NCBI RefSeq assembly: GCF_039673065.1
Contig: NZ_JBDJKW010000007.1
Coordinates: forward strand, 124,001 to 188,000
DNA from: Allobosea sp039673065
Lineage (GTDB): Bacteria > Pseudomonadota > Alphaproteobacteria > Rhizobiales > Beijerinckiaceae
DNA length: 64,000 nt
Direction of reading: 5' to 3'
Part shown: positions 1 through 8,663 of the stretch, one piece after another
Layout: every line of letters begins with the position of its first letter
How positions within the stretch are numbered: the stretch's first letter is position 1
Program-made: the position numbers and the translations under genes
Notes under the pieces: model-generated
The model's database searches: none
Seen by the model: the letters and a program-made list of their open reading frames with translations, nothing else
Told to the model about the DNA's origin: nothing

Positions 1-524
1 CGGGCAAAGGTATAATCGCACACCGTAATGCCGATGGCAGCGTCGCGGGATATGTCGCGTTGAACGAGCGGGAGGAGTGGATCAGGTCTATTGATTTCAG
101 CAACGCTCGCGCCGGATTGGACTTCATCGCCCAGCAGTTCGCAGGCTGGGCGCCGCACCTTATCAGCTTCATCACCGGCAGCGTTACCGATCCCACGATC
201 CGTCCGATCTATGCGCTGCCGGTCGGGCATGAGTGGCAGCGGAAGACCGGCCTGACCCTTGTCGGCGACGCGGCACACCTTATGTCCCCGTTCGCGGGTG
301 AGGGCGCCAACCTCGCCATGTACGACGGCGCGCAACTCGCTCAGGCGATCATCGACACCCCCGATGACATTGAAGCGGCCTTATCCAGGTATGAGGAGGC
401 CTTGTTCCCGCGAAGCCGTGAAGTCGCGGCCCTGTCGGCGCGGAATCTGAGGCTGTTCTTCGGTAACACTGCCCCGGGCAGCGTGGTCGATCTGTTCAGC
501 AGCTTTGCGGCAACTGACGCATGA
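1..524 (+). CDS. FAD-dependent monooxygenase, C-terminal part (TetX-like)
   Basis: This is the 3' part of a flavin monooxygenase; the frame is open from base 3, so the start lies left of the window. The visible part carries the second FAD-binding motif of the PHBH/TetX class, GDAAHLMSPFAGEGANLAM, which contacts the flavin pyrophosphate and ribityl chain, and it ends with a normal helical tail. Members hydroxylate small aromatic or polycyclic substrates with NAD(P)H and oxygen, and TetX itself inactivates tetracyclines. The substrate cannot be read from this fragment, and the N-terminal GxGxxG Rossmann motif is not visible. It is probably accessory cargo of the element. Family call good, specific TetX-like activity uncertain. 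Confidence 0.75.
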   Translation, partial: GKGIIAHRNADGSVAGYVALNEREEWIRSIDFSNARAGLDFIAQQFAGWAPHLISFITGSVTDPTIRPIYALPVGHEWQRKTGLTLVGDAAHLMSPFAGEGANLAMYDGAQLAQAIIDTPDDIEAALSRYEEALFPRSREVAALSARNLRLFFGNTAPGSVVDLFSSFAATDA

Positions 525-724
525 CAGCAGCCTTACCCCACCCAACCACGTCCATTCCGATACCCGAAAACGAACATGCGTCGGGACGGCAGGCGCTGGG
601 CACCTCGCCGTCTTGGAGAGGGCGGAGGCAGGACGTCGTATTCGATAGCCGCGCTGGAAGCCCATGCGGCAATCGACGGCGTTTGCGTATCCATAGCGCG
701 AGATAGCGTAAAATCGGCGGGAAT

Positions 725-786
725 GGCGGGCCGCGCCCGACGATGATGAGCACTATGTCTACGCTATAGCCCTCTAATGCCGTATT
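725..786. repeat. 62-bp direct repeat, copy 1
   Basis: This stretch matches 4709-4770 in the same orientation with 4 mismatches in 62 bases, including the shared core GAGCACTA and GTCTACGCTATAGCCCTCTA. The similarity fades on both sides, with a shared ATCGGCGG just upstream. The two copies bracket the HD / radical SAM / dTMP kinase module. Nothing else is recognised in 525-848. Confidence 0.85.
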
Positions 787-848
787 CATCCGATAAAGTG
801 GCGGAGGTGGCATTCATGCCCATACTAGCGGACTGAAAGACCAGCCTG

Positions 849-2285
849 CTAGTTGGCTTTCTTGCTGCCTTTCAACAAATGATGGCTGACAGCGTTGCGA
901 ACCGCAGTCTCCAGTATCTCGTCGTGGCCCTCAATTGAATCATCGTAATAGATGCGGTGGATGTTGAAGCTGGCTGCGCTGGAGACGACAGGAGAGATCG
1001 AAGCTATGTCGACGATCTCGCCGCCGACCTGAACGTTGATCTGCTGTGGATGCCCACCAGCCTTATTCAGCGGCTTGTAAATTGGCCGATCATACTTGTC
1101 GTAGTAGCACCCTTCGATCCAGATTTTCTCATCGACTGCAATTTCTGCCGAGACCGACTTGCAGATGCAATGCAGAAAGGCCACCCGGTCGACGGCCGCA
1201 AGCTCCTGGACGCCGGCGTCGACAGCCGCGACCTCGTCGGCGATTTTCCATATGTCGACCATTGGGTAGATTCTGCGCTCCGCGATACGACGTGCGATCT
1301 TGCTGATCGAGTCATCGCGAGCCTCCCTCAGGAGGTAGAGCGCGCCCCAGAACATCGTATCGTCCAGCAGCAAGGCGTTTTCAAGATTTTCAGGATCGTG
1401 GAAGAACCGCACGAATGGATGCGTAGACGGGAGCCCGGTTTCCTTTTCCCTACCCTCAGCGGCAAGTTCGAAGATTCGACTCATCATCAAAGCAAACATG
1501 TACTCAAGGCCTCGGGTCCGCTTGTGTAGATACAGAGTGGGGTAAAGCTGGAATAGCGTGACCGTGAATTGTTCAAGAGAAATGTAACCCTTGCTGTCGA
1601 CGTACAGGAACTCACCGTGCTCGCCTTTGCCCCTGTTTAGATTTCTGATCAGCCAGTCCAGGTCGATGCCGCCAGAAGATACTCCGGCGAAGTAGGGGTC
1701 GCGCTTTGCGTAGTCGAGACGATCGGCGTCGAGCTGGCCGGAAACGATCGAAGTGTAAATGCAGCCTTTTCTCTTTTTGAGGATCATATCGGCAACGAGT
1801 TGTGGGAAATCTTCTCCGCCCAGACGGGTCAAGGTCTCGGCTATGGACGATTGGGTGATAATCTTTGGACCGATTTTCTCGTGGTCGACAGCGTCCTTCA
1901 GGCCCGGCCGCTGGGCCTGCTGGTCCGGGTTCCGCTTAAAATAGAACTCCATTGCCTTTTCGAAGGCATGGCTGAACATGCCGTGACCCACGTCGTGAAG
2001 CAGCGCCGCCGCAAGGCATGCTTGCCCCTCTCTTGACCAGTTACCCTGTCGGACATCGGGCTCGACGATTGATAGCATCCGCTTGGCCACCGAATAGACT
2101 CCGAGCGAGTGGGCGAACCGGGAATGCGTGGCCGACGGAAAGACGTAGTCAGCGAAGCCAAGTTGCTTCACGCGCCGCAACCTTTGAAAGAAGGGGTCCG
2201 ACAACATGTTCTTCAGTTCGAGTTCGGCGTCGCCCTCGAACTCAATAAACCCATGAATCGGATCCTTGATCATTTTTGAGGTCAT
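849..2285 (-). CDS. HD-domain phosphohydrolase (SAMHD1/dNTPase-like)
   Basis: This 478-residue protein has the layout of bacterial HD phosphohydrolases related to SAMHD1. It starts with the usual KDPIHGFIEF opening, then has HSRFAHSLGVY (about 54-64), the HD pair in LLHDVGHGMFSHAFE (H97, D98) and the distal aspartate region QLDADRLDYAKRD (about 184-196). Members hydrolyse dNTPs or other phosphorylated nucleotides with a metal centre. The gene lies 39 bp downstream of the radical SAM gene on the same strand, so the two are probably co-transcribed. ATG 2285 is used; a second Met sits at codon 5. With a dTMP kinase next door, a nucleotide-pool role is a fair inference, but the substrate is not shown. 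Confidence 0.8.
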   Translation of the reverse strand: MTSKMIKDPIHGFIEFEGDAELELKNMLSDPFFQRLRRVKQLGFADYVFPSATHSRFAHSLGVYSVAKRMLSIVEPDVRQGNWSREGQACLAAALLHDVGHGMFSHAFEKAMEFYFKRNPDQQAQRPGLKDAVDHEKIGPKIITQSSIAETLTRLGGEDFPQLVADMILKKRKGCIYTSIVSGQLDADRLDYAKRDPYFAGVSSGGIDLDWLIRNLNRGKGEHGEFLYVDSKGYISLEQFTVTLFQLYPTLYLHKRTRGLEYMFALMMSRIFELAAEGREKETGLPSTHPFVRFFHDPENLENALLLDDTMFWGALYLLREARDDSISKIARRIAERRIYPMVDIWKIADEVAAVDAGVQELAAVDRVAFLHCICKSVSAEIAVDEKIWIEGCYYDKYDRPIYKPLNKAGGHPQQINVQVGGEIVDIASISPVVSSAASFNIHRIYYDDSIEGHDEILETAVRNAVSHHLLKGSKKAN

Positions 2286-2324
2286 GGTCGGCGGCTCCCT
2301 ATCTTGAAGTTACAAGCTTGTTCT

Positions 2325-3752
2325 TCAGGCCTGCTGGATTTTCGTCGGGCCTGGTGCCGGAGCCTCCCCGCACGCGGCCAATCGAAATGGAAGTGCCGCT
2401 GGGTCCGAAGCCAAGACGTCCGCGTCGAAATCGACGCGATGATAGTCCCGTGGATAGTATGAGAAGCTCTTGAGGGCGAAATACGAGTCACTGTCCATGT
2501 AGCGGCGGGACAGTTCCAGGCTGGCCACTTCTGCTGTCGCAGCATCGAATTCGTCGCTGAGATGCATCTTGGTGATGCCGGTACGGACGGCGCTGTCGTG
2601 TTCGACTGGCCGAGCACCTCGACGAGCCCAGTCCTCAATCAGGATATCCGCAGTTTTGGGTGGACCGTAAGCGATGACCGGCCCGACTGAGACACCCGCG
2701 ATGCTGCTGGCATTGCTGTCCAGCCAAGCCTCCGTCTCGCGAATAGTAGTTTCGGTTTCGCCTGCGTAGAGCAGCACGTTTACCTTGGCCATCACGCCGT
2801 ACTTGCGGCACGCCTCCAAAAGATCCTCGGCCTTCCGCAGATAGCGATCGGGCATGGGGGTCTTATTCATTGCCATGATCTGGGTAGGTGAAGCCGTTTC
2901 CAAGCCAAGGTCGATAACCCGCAGCCCTGCCTCGGCAAGGGCCGCTAAGGTATCGGGCACCATTACATCAACTCGGGTTTCGGTCCGCCAAGTTACGCGC
3001 ATATTCGATTTCCGAACTTCATCGGCCAGCCTCGCGGCCCATCGGGTCGTCGGCAGGAACATTGATGACTGAAAATAGGGATGGATCTCGCCGCCGCCGT
3101 ACTGCTCCCGCACCAACGCCATCGAACGGGCGACAGTGCTGGGATCACCGAGTTTCTCAACCGGGATGTCGCGCTCTTCGCAAAATAGACATCCCATCCC
3201 GCAACCGCGTGATGCTTCGATGCTCGGTTGGTAGTTGAGATAGCCCGACACCAGCGTATGATTCAGGGTAAAGCTAGGCGTCGGGACGGCCGTACGTTCA
3301 AGGATCGGGCTGCCCGTCAGGAGATCCTGGATGTACGGTTCACTCAGGCCCGGTGCGAGTTGGTCGGCTTCCGGGAGCATTGTCCGAAACCACGCCATGT
3401 CGGGTCCTACAACCCAGCGCCCCCCGACGACGATCTTGCACTCTGGATCAGCCGTTTTCGCCAGCCGACAGAAGCGCTGCGCCCAAGGCAGCGCGTAGAA
3501 GCTGGGGATTGATAGCATCAGCGGATAGCATGACGGAAATCGGCCGGCAGCACGCAAATCTTCCAGTACCACAGCGGGCGCTTGATGCTCTCCATGAACA
3601 AGCACAGTTTCGTGGCCGCCTATCTGAAGCACCGTGGCCAGAGACAGGGCACCATAGTTGAGATAAAGCTGACGACGGGCAAGCGGATGATCTCTCTTTT
3701 TCGGAGAAATCATGCCTGCGGAGACGAATATTACGACATCTGATCGGACCAT
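2325..3752 (-). CDS. B12-binding-type radical SAM protein
   Basis: A 475-residue protein. The N-terminal ~150 residues resemble the cobalamin-binding Rossmann domain found in many radical SAM enzymes. The SAM core follows with the cluster motif SRGCGMGCLFCEE (C184, C188, C191), which holds a 4Fe-4S cluster, and then a TIM-barrel-like stretch with DLGLETAS, a SAM-contacting strand motif. Enzymes of this type methylate or rearrange unactivated carbons; the substrate is unknown. It is transcribed with the downstream HD gene and divergently from the dTMP kinase, with only 46 bp between the two starts, which suggests a shared promoter region. It is not a known queuosine or rSAM maturation gene that I recognise. 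Confidence 0.8.
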   Translation of the reverse strand: MVRSDVVIFVSAGMISPKKRDHPLARRQLYLNYGALSLATVLQIGGHETVLVHGEHQAPAVVLEDLRAAGRFPSCYPLMLSIPSFYALPWAQRFCRLAKTADPECKIVVGGRWVVGPDMAWFRTMLPEADQLAPGLSEPYIQDLLTGSPILERTAVPTPSFTLNHTLVSGYLNYQPSIEASRGCGMGCLFCEERDIPVEKLGDPSTVARSMALVREQYGGGEIHPYFQSSMFLPTTRWAARLADEVRKSNMRVTWRTETRVDVMVPDTLAALAEAGLRVIDLGLETASPTQIMAMNKTPMPDRYLRKAEDLLEACRKYGVMAKVNVLLYAGETETTIRETEAWLDSNASSIAGVSVGPVIAYGPPKTADILIEDWARRGARPVEHDSAVRTGITKMHLSDEFDAATAEVASLELSRRYMDSDSYFALKSFSYYPRDYHRVDFDADVLASDPAALPFRLAACGEAPAPGPTKIQQA

Positions 3753-3798
3753 TGGCTCGTTACGTAAAGGCGTTGGTCATTAGACATAGGAGGCCCAA

Positions 3799-4443
3799 GT
3801 GCCGTTTGTAAGTATCGAAGGCATTGATGGGAGCGGGAAAACCACACAGACCGACCTTCTCGCCACGTCGCTGAGGGCACGCGGCTTCAACGTATTGCGG
3901 ACCAAAGAGCCTGATGGCGGATGGATGGGGGCGGAAATCCGCTCGATACTTATCAGAGACCGCGGCGCGCCGCTGTCCCCACAAGAGGAAATGCTTCTGG
4001 TTTTTGCTGCGAGGTACAACCACGTCCACCAAGTCATTCGGCCTATGTTAGAAGCAGGCGATTGGGTCGTTACCGACAGGTTTGTCGACTCCACCTTTGC
4101 GTTTCAGGTCTTCAATAATGGCGTCTCCGAAGCCGCCTTCAACGCGATCCGCTCTGAAATACTGGGCGAAACGATACCTGACTTCACGTTCATCCTCAAT
4201 ATCGACCCGGAAACCGCCCTCAATCGCCGCAGCATCCGTAACGGGAAGGACACCGACGATCCCGCCGAGGCCACCAGAAACTTCAAGCGTATCCAAAACG
4301 GATTTTTGGAAATCGCGAGCAGAGAGCCGGGAAGATGCCACGTGGTCGATGCTACCGCTTCGCCCCACGAGGTGGCAGAGATGATCATGGCAACGATTGA
4401 TGAATCGCGAGCTGGTTCGCTCGTGCCGAATTTCATCAGCTAA
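3799..4443 (+). CDS. Thymidylate kinase (dTMP kinase-like)
   Basis: A 214-residue P-loop nucleotide kinase. It has GIDGSGKT (8-15), TKEPDGG in place of the usual TREPGG, and the DRFVDSTFAFQ motif of thymidylate kinases, so it should make dTDP from dTMP and ATP. It starts at GTG 3799, preceded by a strong ribosome site (TAGGAGG, 3788-3794). The chromosome must have its own essential tmk, so this element-borne copy is accessory. It is divergent from the radical SAM/HD pair and enclosed with them between direct repeats. A role in altered nucleotide pools or a nucleotide-derived signal is inference only. Confidence 0.85.
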   Translation: MPFVSIEGIDGSGKTTQTDLLATSLRARGFNVLRTKEPDGGWMGAEIRSILIRDRGAPLSPQEEMLLVFAARYNHVHQVIRPMLEAGDWVVTDRFVDSTFAFQVFNNGVSEAAFNAIRSEILGETIPDFTFILNIDPETALNRRSIRNGKDTDDPAEATRNFKRIQNGFLEIASREPGRCHVVDATASPHEVAEMIMATIDESRAGSLVPNFIS

Positions 4444-4708
4444 AGTTTTGGGGTGCTGCGTGATCTGCGCCTCCGGGTTTAGGCCCTCTCGGGAAATGCT
4501 CGACGACGTGACGTGCTTTCGGTTATTTCAGACGGTTTGAGTGAGCGTTTTTCGAGAAAAAGGTGAGATGATCGCCGAACCCGAGAACTGATCGACGTAT
4601 TGCCCCCTCAACGAGAAGCTTACGTCTAAGACACCCAGCTTGGCATCGGCGCAATTCGTGCGGTCATGGCGAAGAGTATCGCGCCACGGCGTGCAATCGG
4701 CGGCGTTC

Positions 4709-4770
4709 GGCGGGCCGCGCCCGACGATAATGAGCACTACGTCTACGCTATAGCCCTCTAAAGCCGCATT
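4709..4770. repeat. 62-bp direct repeat, copy 2
   Basis: Second copy of the element at 725-786, 58 of 62 bases identical and in the same orientation. It sits in the 465-bp gap (4444-4908) between the dTMP kinase and the Gabija pair, where no gene is visible. It could be a recombination scar, an insertion hotspot sequence or a shared regulatory element. Confidence 0.85.
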
Positions 4771-4908
4771 CCGTCGATTACGAACAAAATGGCGGCCGTT
4801 GGGAGAGTTACGCCGCGCGCCTCGACACGGCGAGTGACGTGCCGTTGATTTCGCGGTAATCGTGAAGCAGGGAAAACAATAAAAACGCTTGGCGTCAGGG
4901 GGGCTGCT

Positions 4909-6732
4909 TTGAAGATTTACGCCGTATCGATCGAGAATTTCCGGGGCATCCGATCTGCGAAGCTCGTGCTACCCGACCATGCTGTCCTCATCGGTGACAA
5001 CAACACGGGCAAATCCTCTGTTCTGGAAGCGATAGATCTTGCACTCGGGCCGGATAGACTGAGCCGCCGCCCTCCGGTCGATGAGCATGATTTTTTCGAG
5101 GGCAAGTATCTTCCCGTGGCCGCTGCCGCCCAGGAGGGAGCCGTACCCGATGAGGCTGAAGAGGCAAACCTCGCCGAAGCCCCCAAAATCACCGTCGAAG
5201 TCATAATCATCGGCCTGTCGGAAGAGCAGGAGGCTAGGTTCGGCGGCAATATCGAGTGGCTCAATGTCGAAACCGGCGTTTTCTTCACCGAGGCCAACCC
5301 GGCGGGTGTCGATGCCGCAAACATCAAGGCGGCGCTGCGCGTGACCTTCATCGGCGCCTACGATTCCGATGAGGACGATTTCGTCGGCAACACCTTCTAT
5401 TCGCGCAGCCTGACGGAAGCGGACAAGCCCGAGCCGTTCTCCAAGAAGGACAAACAGCATTGCGGCTTCCTGTTCCTGCGCTCCCTGCGCACCGGCTCTC
5501 GCGCGCTGAGCCTTGAGCACGGCAGCCTTCTCGACATCATCCTGCGGCTGAAAGAAATTCGGCCGCAGATGTGGGAAGGCACGATCGGCACGCTCGCCGC
5601 CTTCGACGTGGCAAGCGACCCCGCGATTGGGATTTCCGGCGTACTCGACAGCATCGACAAGTCGCTGAAAAAATACGTTCCGCGAGAATGGGGGGTGAAG
5701 CCGCACCTAAAGGTGTCGAACCTCACGCGTGAGCATCTGCGCAAGGTCGTGACCGCCTTCATCGCCACGGGCGATGGCGATCACGCCGCGCCCTTCTATC
5801 GCCAGGGCACCGGCACGATCAATATGTTGGTCCTAGCAATGCTATCGCAGATCGCCGAGGATAAGCAGAACGTCATCTTCGCCATGGAAGAGGTCGAAAC
5901 CGCGATCCCGCCCTATGCGCAGAAGCGGATCGTGCATGAGTTGCGCAAGCTGGCCGCGCAGTCGATCGTCACATCGCATTCGCCCTACGTCCTCGAGGAA
6001 TTCAAGCTCAACGAGACCGTGATCCTGTCGCGGGCCAATGGCGGTGTGCTCAGCCAAGCGCAGATTGCGTTGCCCGACAGCGTAAAGCACAAGCGCTATC
6101 GGCAGGAGTTTCGCACGCGCTTTTGCGAGGGCCTCCTGTCCCGCCGCGTGCTCATCGCAGAGGGCGCGACCGAGGCCAGCGCCTTTCCGGTGGCCGCGCG
6201 CCGGTTGTCGGAGCTAAACCCCGCCACCTATGCCTCGCTTGAGGCACTCGGCATTTGCATCATCGATGCGGGCACGGAGTCCCAGATCGCCGATCTCGCC
6301 GGTCTGTATAAGGGTCTTGGCAAGCGAACGTTCGGGCTTTGTGACAAGCAAACCGATCCGGCGAAGGCAACGATCGAAGCGCAGGTCGAGCGGCTGTTCA
6401 TGCACGAGGAGAAGGGGATTGAAGATCTCATTCTCAAGAATACGACCGAGGATGCACTTGAGCGGTTTTCCGACGCACTCGACTGGCCGCCGCATATCCT
6501 CGTGAAATATCCCGATCCGAAGGCCAGTGTGATCGCGGCGCTGAAAGAGTATTTCGGATGGGCAAAGGGCAATTGGGGCATCGCCGATTTTCTCGGCCAG
6601 TGCTCCGAGGCCGAAATCCCGTCCTGGATCCGCGATGCCTGCATAGCGCTGAAGGCGATCTGTGATCCGCCAGCCGCGCCGCCTTCGCCGCCGGTCCCGC
6701 CTGCGCCGCCAACTCTCGCGCCGGGCGCCTAG
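4909..6732 (+). CDS. gajA: Gabija protein GajA, OLD-family ATPase/TOPRIM nuclease
   Basis: A 607-residue ABC-ATPase plus TOPRIM nuclease. Visible motifs are Walker A GDNNTGKSS (29-37), a signature-like RQGTGTINM (about 300), a Walker B-like IFAMEEVE (about 323-330), the H-loop VTSHSPYV, and the TOPRIM glutamate region LIAEGATEASAF (about 415-425). In Gabija, GajA nicks DNA when nucleotides are depleted during phage replication. The start is TTG, with AGGGGGG a few bases upstream and no competing ATG. The TOPRIM acidic stretch reads FGLCDKQTD rather than a clean DxD. The helicase partner begins 8 bp downstream, the tandem arrangement that defines Gabija. Confidence 0.85.
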   Translation: MKIYAVSIENFRGIRSAKLVLPDHAVLIGDNNTGKSSVLEAIDLALGPDRLSRRPPVDEHDFFEGKYLPVAAAAQEGAVPDEAEEANLAEAPKITVEVIIIGLSEEQEARFGGNIEWLNVETGVFFTEANPAGVDAANIKAALRVTFIGAYDSDEDDFVGNTFYSRSLTEADKPEPFSKKDKQHCGFLFLRSLRTGSRALSLEHGSLLDIILRLKEIRPQMWEGTIGTLAAFDVASDPAIGISGVLDSIDKSLKKYVPREWGVKPHLKVSNLTREHLRKVVTAFIATGDGDHAAPFYRQGTGTINMLVLAMLSQIAEDKQNVIFAMEEVETAIPPYAQKRIVHELRKLAAQSIVTSHSPYVLEEFKLNETVILSRANGGVLSQAQIALPDSVKHKRYRQEFRTRFCEGLLSRRVLIAEGATEASAFPVAARRLSELNPATYASLEALGICIIDAGTESQIADLAGLYKGLGKRTFGLCDKQTDPAKATIEAQVERLFMHEEKGIEDLILKNTTEDALERFSDALDWPPHILVKYPDPKASVIAALKEYFGWAKGNWGIADFLGQCSEAEIPSWIRDACIALKAICDPPAAPPSPPVPPAPPTLAPGA

Positions 6733-6740
6733 AGGGTGCG

Positions 6741-8564
6741 ATGGTCGATCTGACGCCGACGCAAAAGAATGTTCTGACCGCCGACGGACATCAACTCGTC
6801 GTGGGTGGTCCTGGCTCGGGCAAGACCACTGTGTCGATCTTGAAGGCAGCGAAGATCGCGCGCGAAAAACTGAGGCCGGGGCAACGCATCCTTTTTCTCA
6901 GCTTCGCGCGCGCGACCGTCTCGCGCGTGTTCGAGGCGATTGATGAAGAGCAGTCGGTCACGAAGGAGGAAAAGAAGCGAATCGAGGTGGATACCTATCA
7001 CTCCTTCTTCTGGCGCATCCTCAAGGCGCACGGCTATCTGGTCGGGTTTCCGCGGCGCATGACGATTCTGACGCCGCCGAACGAGGCGATTGCGCTGTCG
7101 GCGGTCCGCAGCGGCTTCAAGCCATCGTCCAAGTTGTCGGACGAGGAGAAAGCGCAGAAGGCCGCTCTGGAAGTGGCCGAGCGCATGCGGTTGGCGACTA
7201 ACGAGGGCAAGGTCTGTTTCGACCTGTTCGCGGAGCGGGTGGCCATCCTGCTGCATGGCTCTGCCAAGGTTCGCGAACTCGTATCGACCATGTACCCGTT
7301 TATCGTCCTGGACGAGTTCCAGGACACGAGCGCCGAGCAATGGCGCGCGGTCGAGGCGATCGGGAAGAGCAGCACGCTGATCGCGCTGGCCGATCCTGAA
7401 CAACGAATCTTCGATTTTATCGGTGCCGATCCAGGGCGGCTGGACCACTTCAAGGAGGCGTTCAAGCCGTCCGAGCACGACCTAGCCGGGGACAATCACC
7501 GGAGCAAGGGCACCGATATCGCAATCTTTGGCAATCACCTTCTCTCCGGCAAGTTTCGCGACGAGCCCTATCAGGGCGTTGAATATCAAGGGTTCGCGTC
7601 GAACCCCAACCAAGCCTATGCGTCGCTCGTCACGCAGGTTCTGAAAGCGCGGCAACGGATAATCGCGCTCGGTCGCCGTGACTGGTCGCTCGCCATCCTG
7701 GTTCCGACGAAGCGCATGACGCGACTGGTGTCGGACAATCTGCGCGCGCCGTTCGGCAACGTGCCGCCGATCACGCATACGGCGGCGGTGGACATGGAAG
7801 GCCCGATCCTTGCTGCCGAGGTGATCGCGTTCCTTCTGCAAAAGCGTAGTCACGGCGGCTGCTTCGATGAATTTATTGACGTGCTCTGCAGCTTCTTCGA
7901 CGGACGCGGCGGGGCGGCACCTACGAAGGGGCATCTGGCCGACGCCGCGCGCTTCAGGTCGGCGCTGGAAAAGTGGAATGGATGCCTCGCCAAGGGCAAG
8001 GCACCGCCGGGTAACAGTATCCTTCAGGCCACGTTTGCAGTCCACCAAGCCGCGATGATTATCGCTTTAACCGGACAGCCTGATGCCGACTGGACTGCGG
8101 TTCGAGAAGTCCTTGAGGCCGGCGCCTGCACGCGGCTCGCTGAGGTGGCACAAGAAGCCCGCAATGTCCGCCTGCTAGAACGCGGTACGCAGCTCCGTCA
8201 GAGCCTTTCACAGGATTGGCGCGACACCGGCGGTTATAAGAACGCCCTCGCCATTACGCGGCAGGCATTCGTCCAGGAGCATTTCGCGATGGCGCACAAG
8301 CCTGAGTCCGGCGTCGTCGTGATGAATATGCACAAGGCCAAGGGGAAGCAGTTCGATGAAGTGATCATCTTCGAAGGCTGGCCCAAGCGTGTGAAGGGAG
8401 AGATCGTGGGCAACCCTGATCGTATAGTCGGCGGCAACGTGATCTCAGGTGCGATGACACAGGCCCGCCAGAATTTGCGCGTCAGTGTGACCCGCGCGAA
8501 GAGCCGCACGACGATCATGTCGCCCAACGACGATGTTTGCGTCCTGCTGATCCCCATCCAATAA
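6741..8564 (+). CDS. gajB: Gabija protein GajB, UvrD-like helicase
   Basis: A 607-residue superfamily 1 helicase. It shows Walker A GGPGSGKTT (22-30), Walker B VLDEFQDTS (about 189-197), LADPEQRIFDF (motif III/IV region), a motif V region with MHKAKGKQFDEVIIFEG, and motif VI LRVSVTRAK near the C-terminus. It is longer than the roughly 500 residues of the first described GajB. It follows gajA by 8 bp and is surely co-transcribed with it. In the known system GajB senses DNA ends and stimulates GajA. It runs convergent to the Argonaute operon, with 99 bp between the stops. Confidence 0.85.
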   Translation: MVDLTPTQKNVLTADGHQLVVGGPGSGKTTVSILKAAKIAREKLRPGQRILFLSFARATVSRVFEAIDEEQSVTKEEKKRIEVDTYHSFFWRILKAHGYLVGFPRRMTILTPPNEAIALSAVRSGFKPSSKLSDEEKAQKAALEVAERMRLATNEGKVCFDLFAERVAILLHGSAKVRELVSTMYPFIVLDEFQDTSAEQWRAVEAIGKSSTLIALADPEQRIFDFIGADPGRLDHFKEAFKPSEHDLAGDNHRSKGTDIAIFGNHLLSGKFRDEPYQGVEYQGFASNPNQAYASLVTQVLKARQRIIALGRRDWSLAILVPTKRMTRLVSDNLRAPFGNVPPITHTAAVDMEGPILAAEVIAFLLQKRSHGGCFDEFIDVLCSFFDGRGGAAPTKGHLADAARFRSALEKWNGCLAKGKAPPGNSILQATFAVHQAAMIIALTGQPDADWTAVREVLEAGACTRLAEVAQEARNVRLLERGTQLRQSLSQDWRDTGGYKNALAITRQAFVQEHFAMAHKPESGVVVMNMHKAKGKQFDEVIIFEGWPKRVKGEIVGNPDRIVGGNVISGAMTQARQNLRVSVTRAKSRTTIMSPNDDVCVLLIPIQ

Positions 8565-8663
8565 AGCGAAGGGGGGCTGGCGCGATGGATACGCGATGAA
8601 AAAGTTGAGGAAGCGGACGGCGATCCGACCGTGCAAGCCCTTAAAGATGTGAGCGCAGGATGC

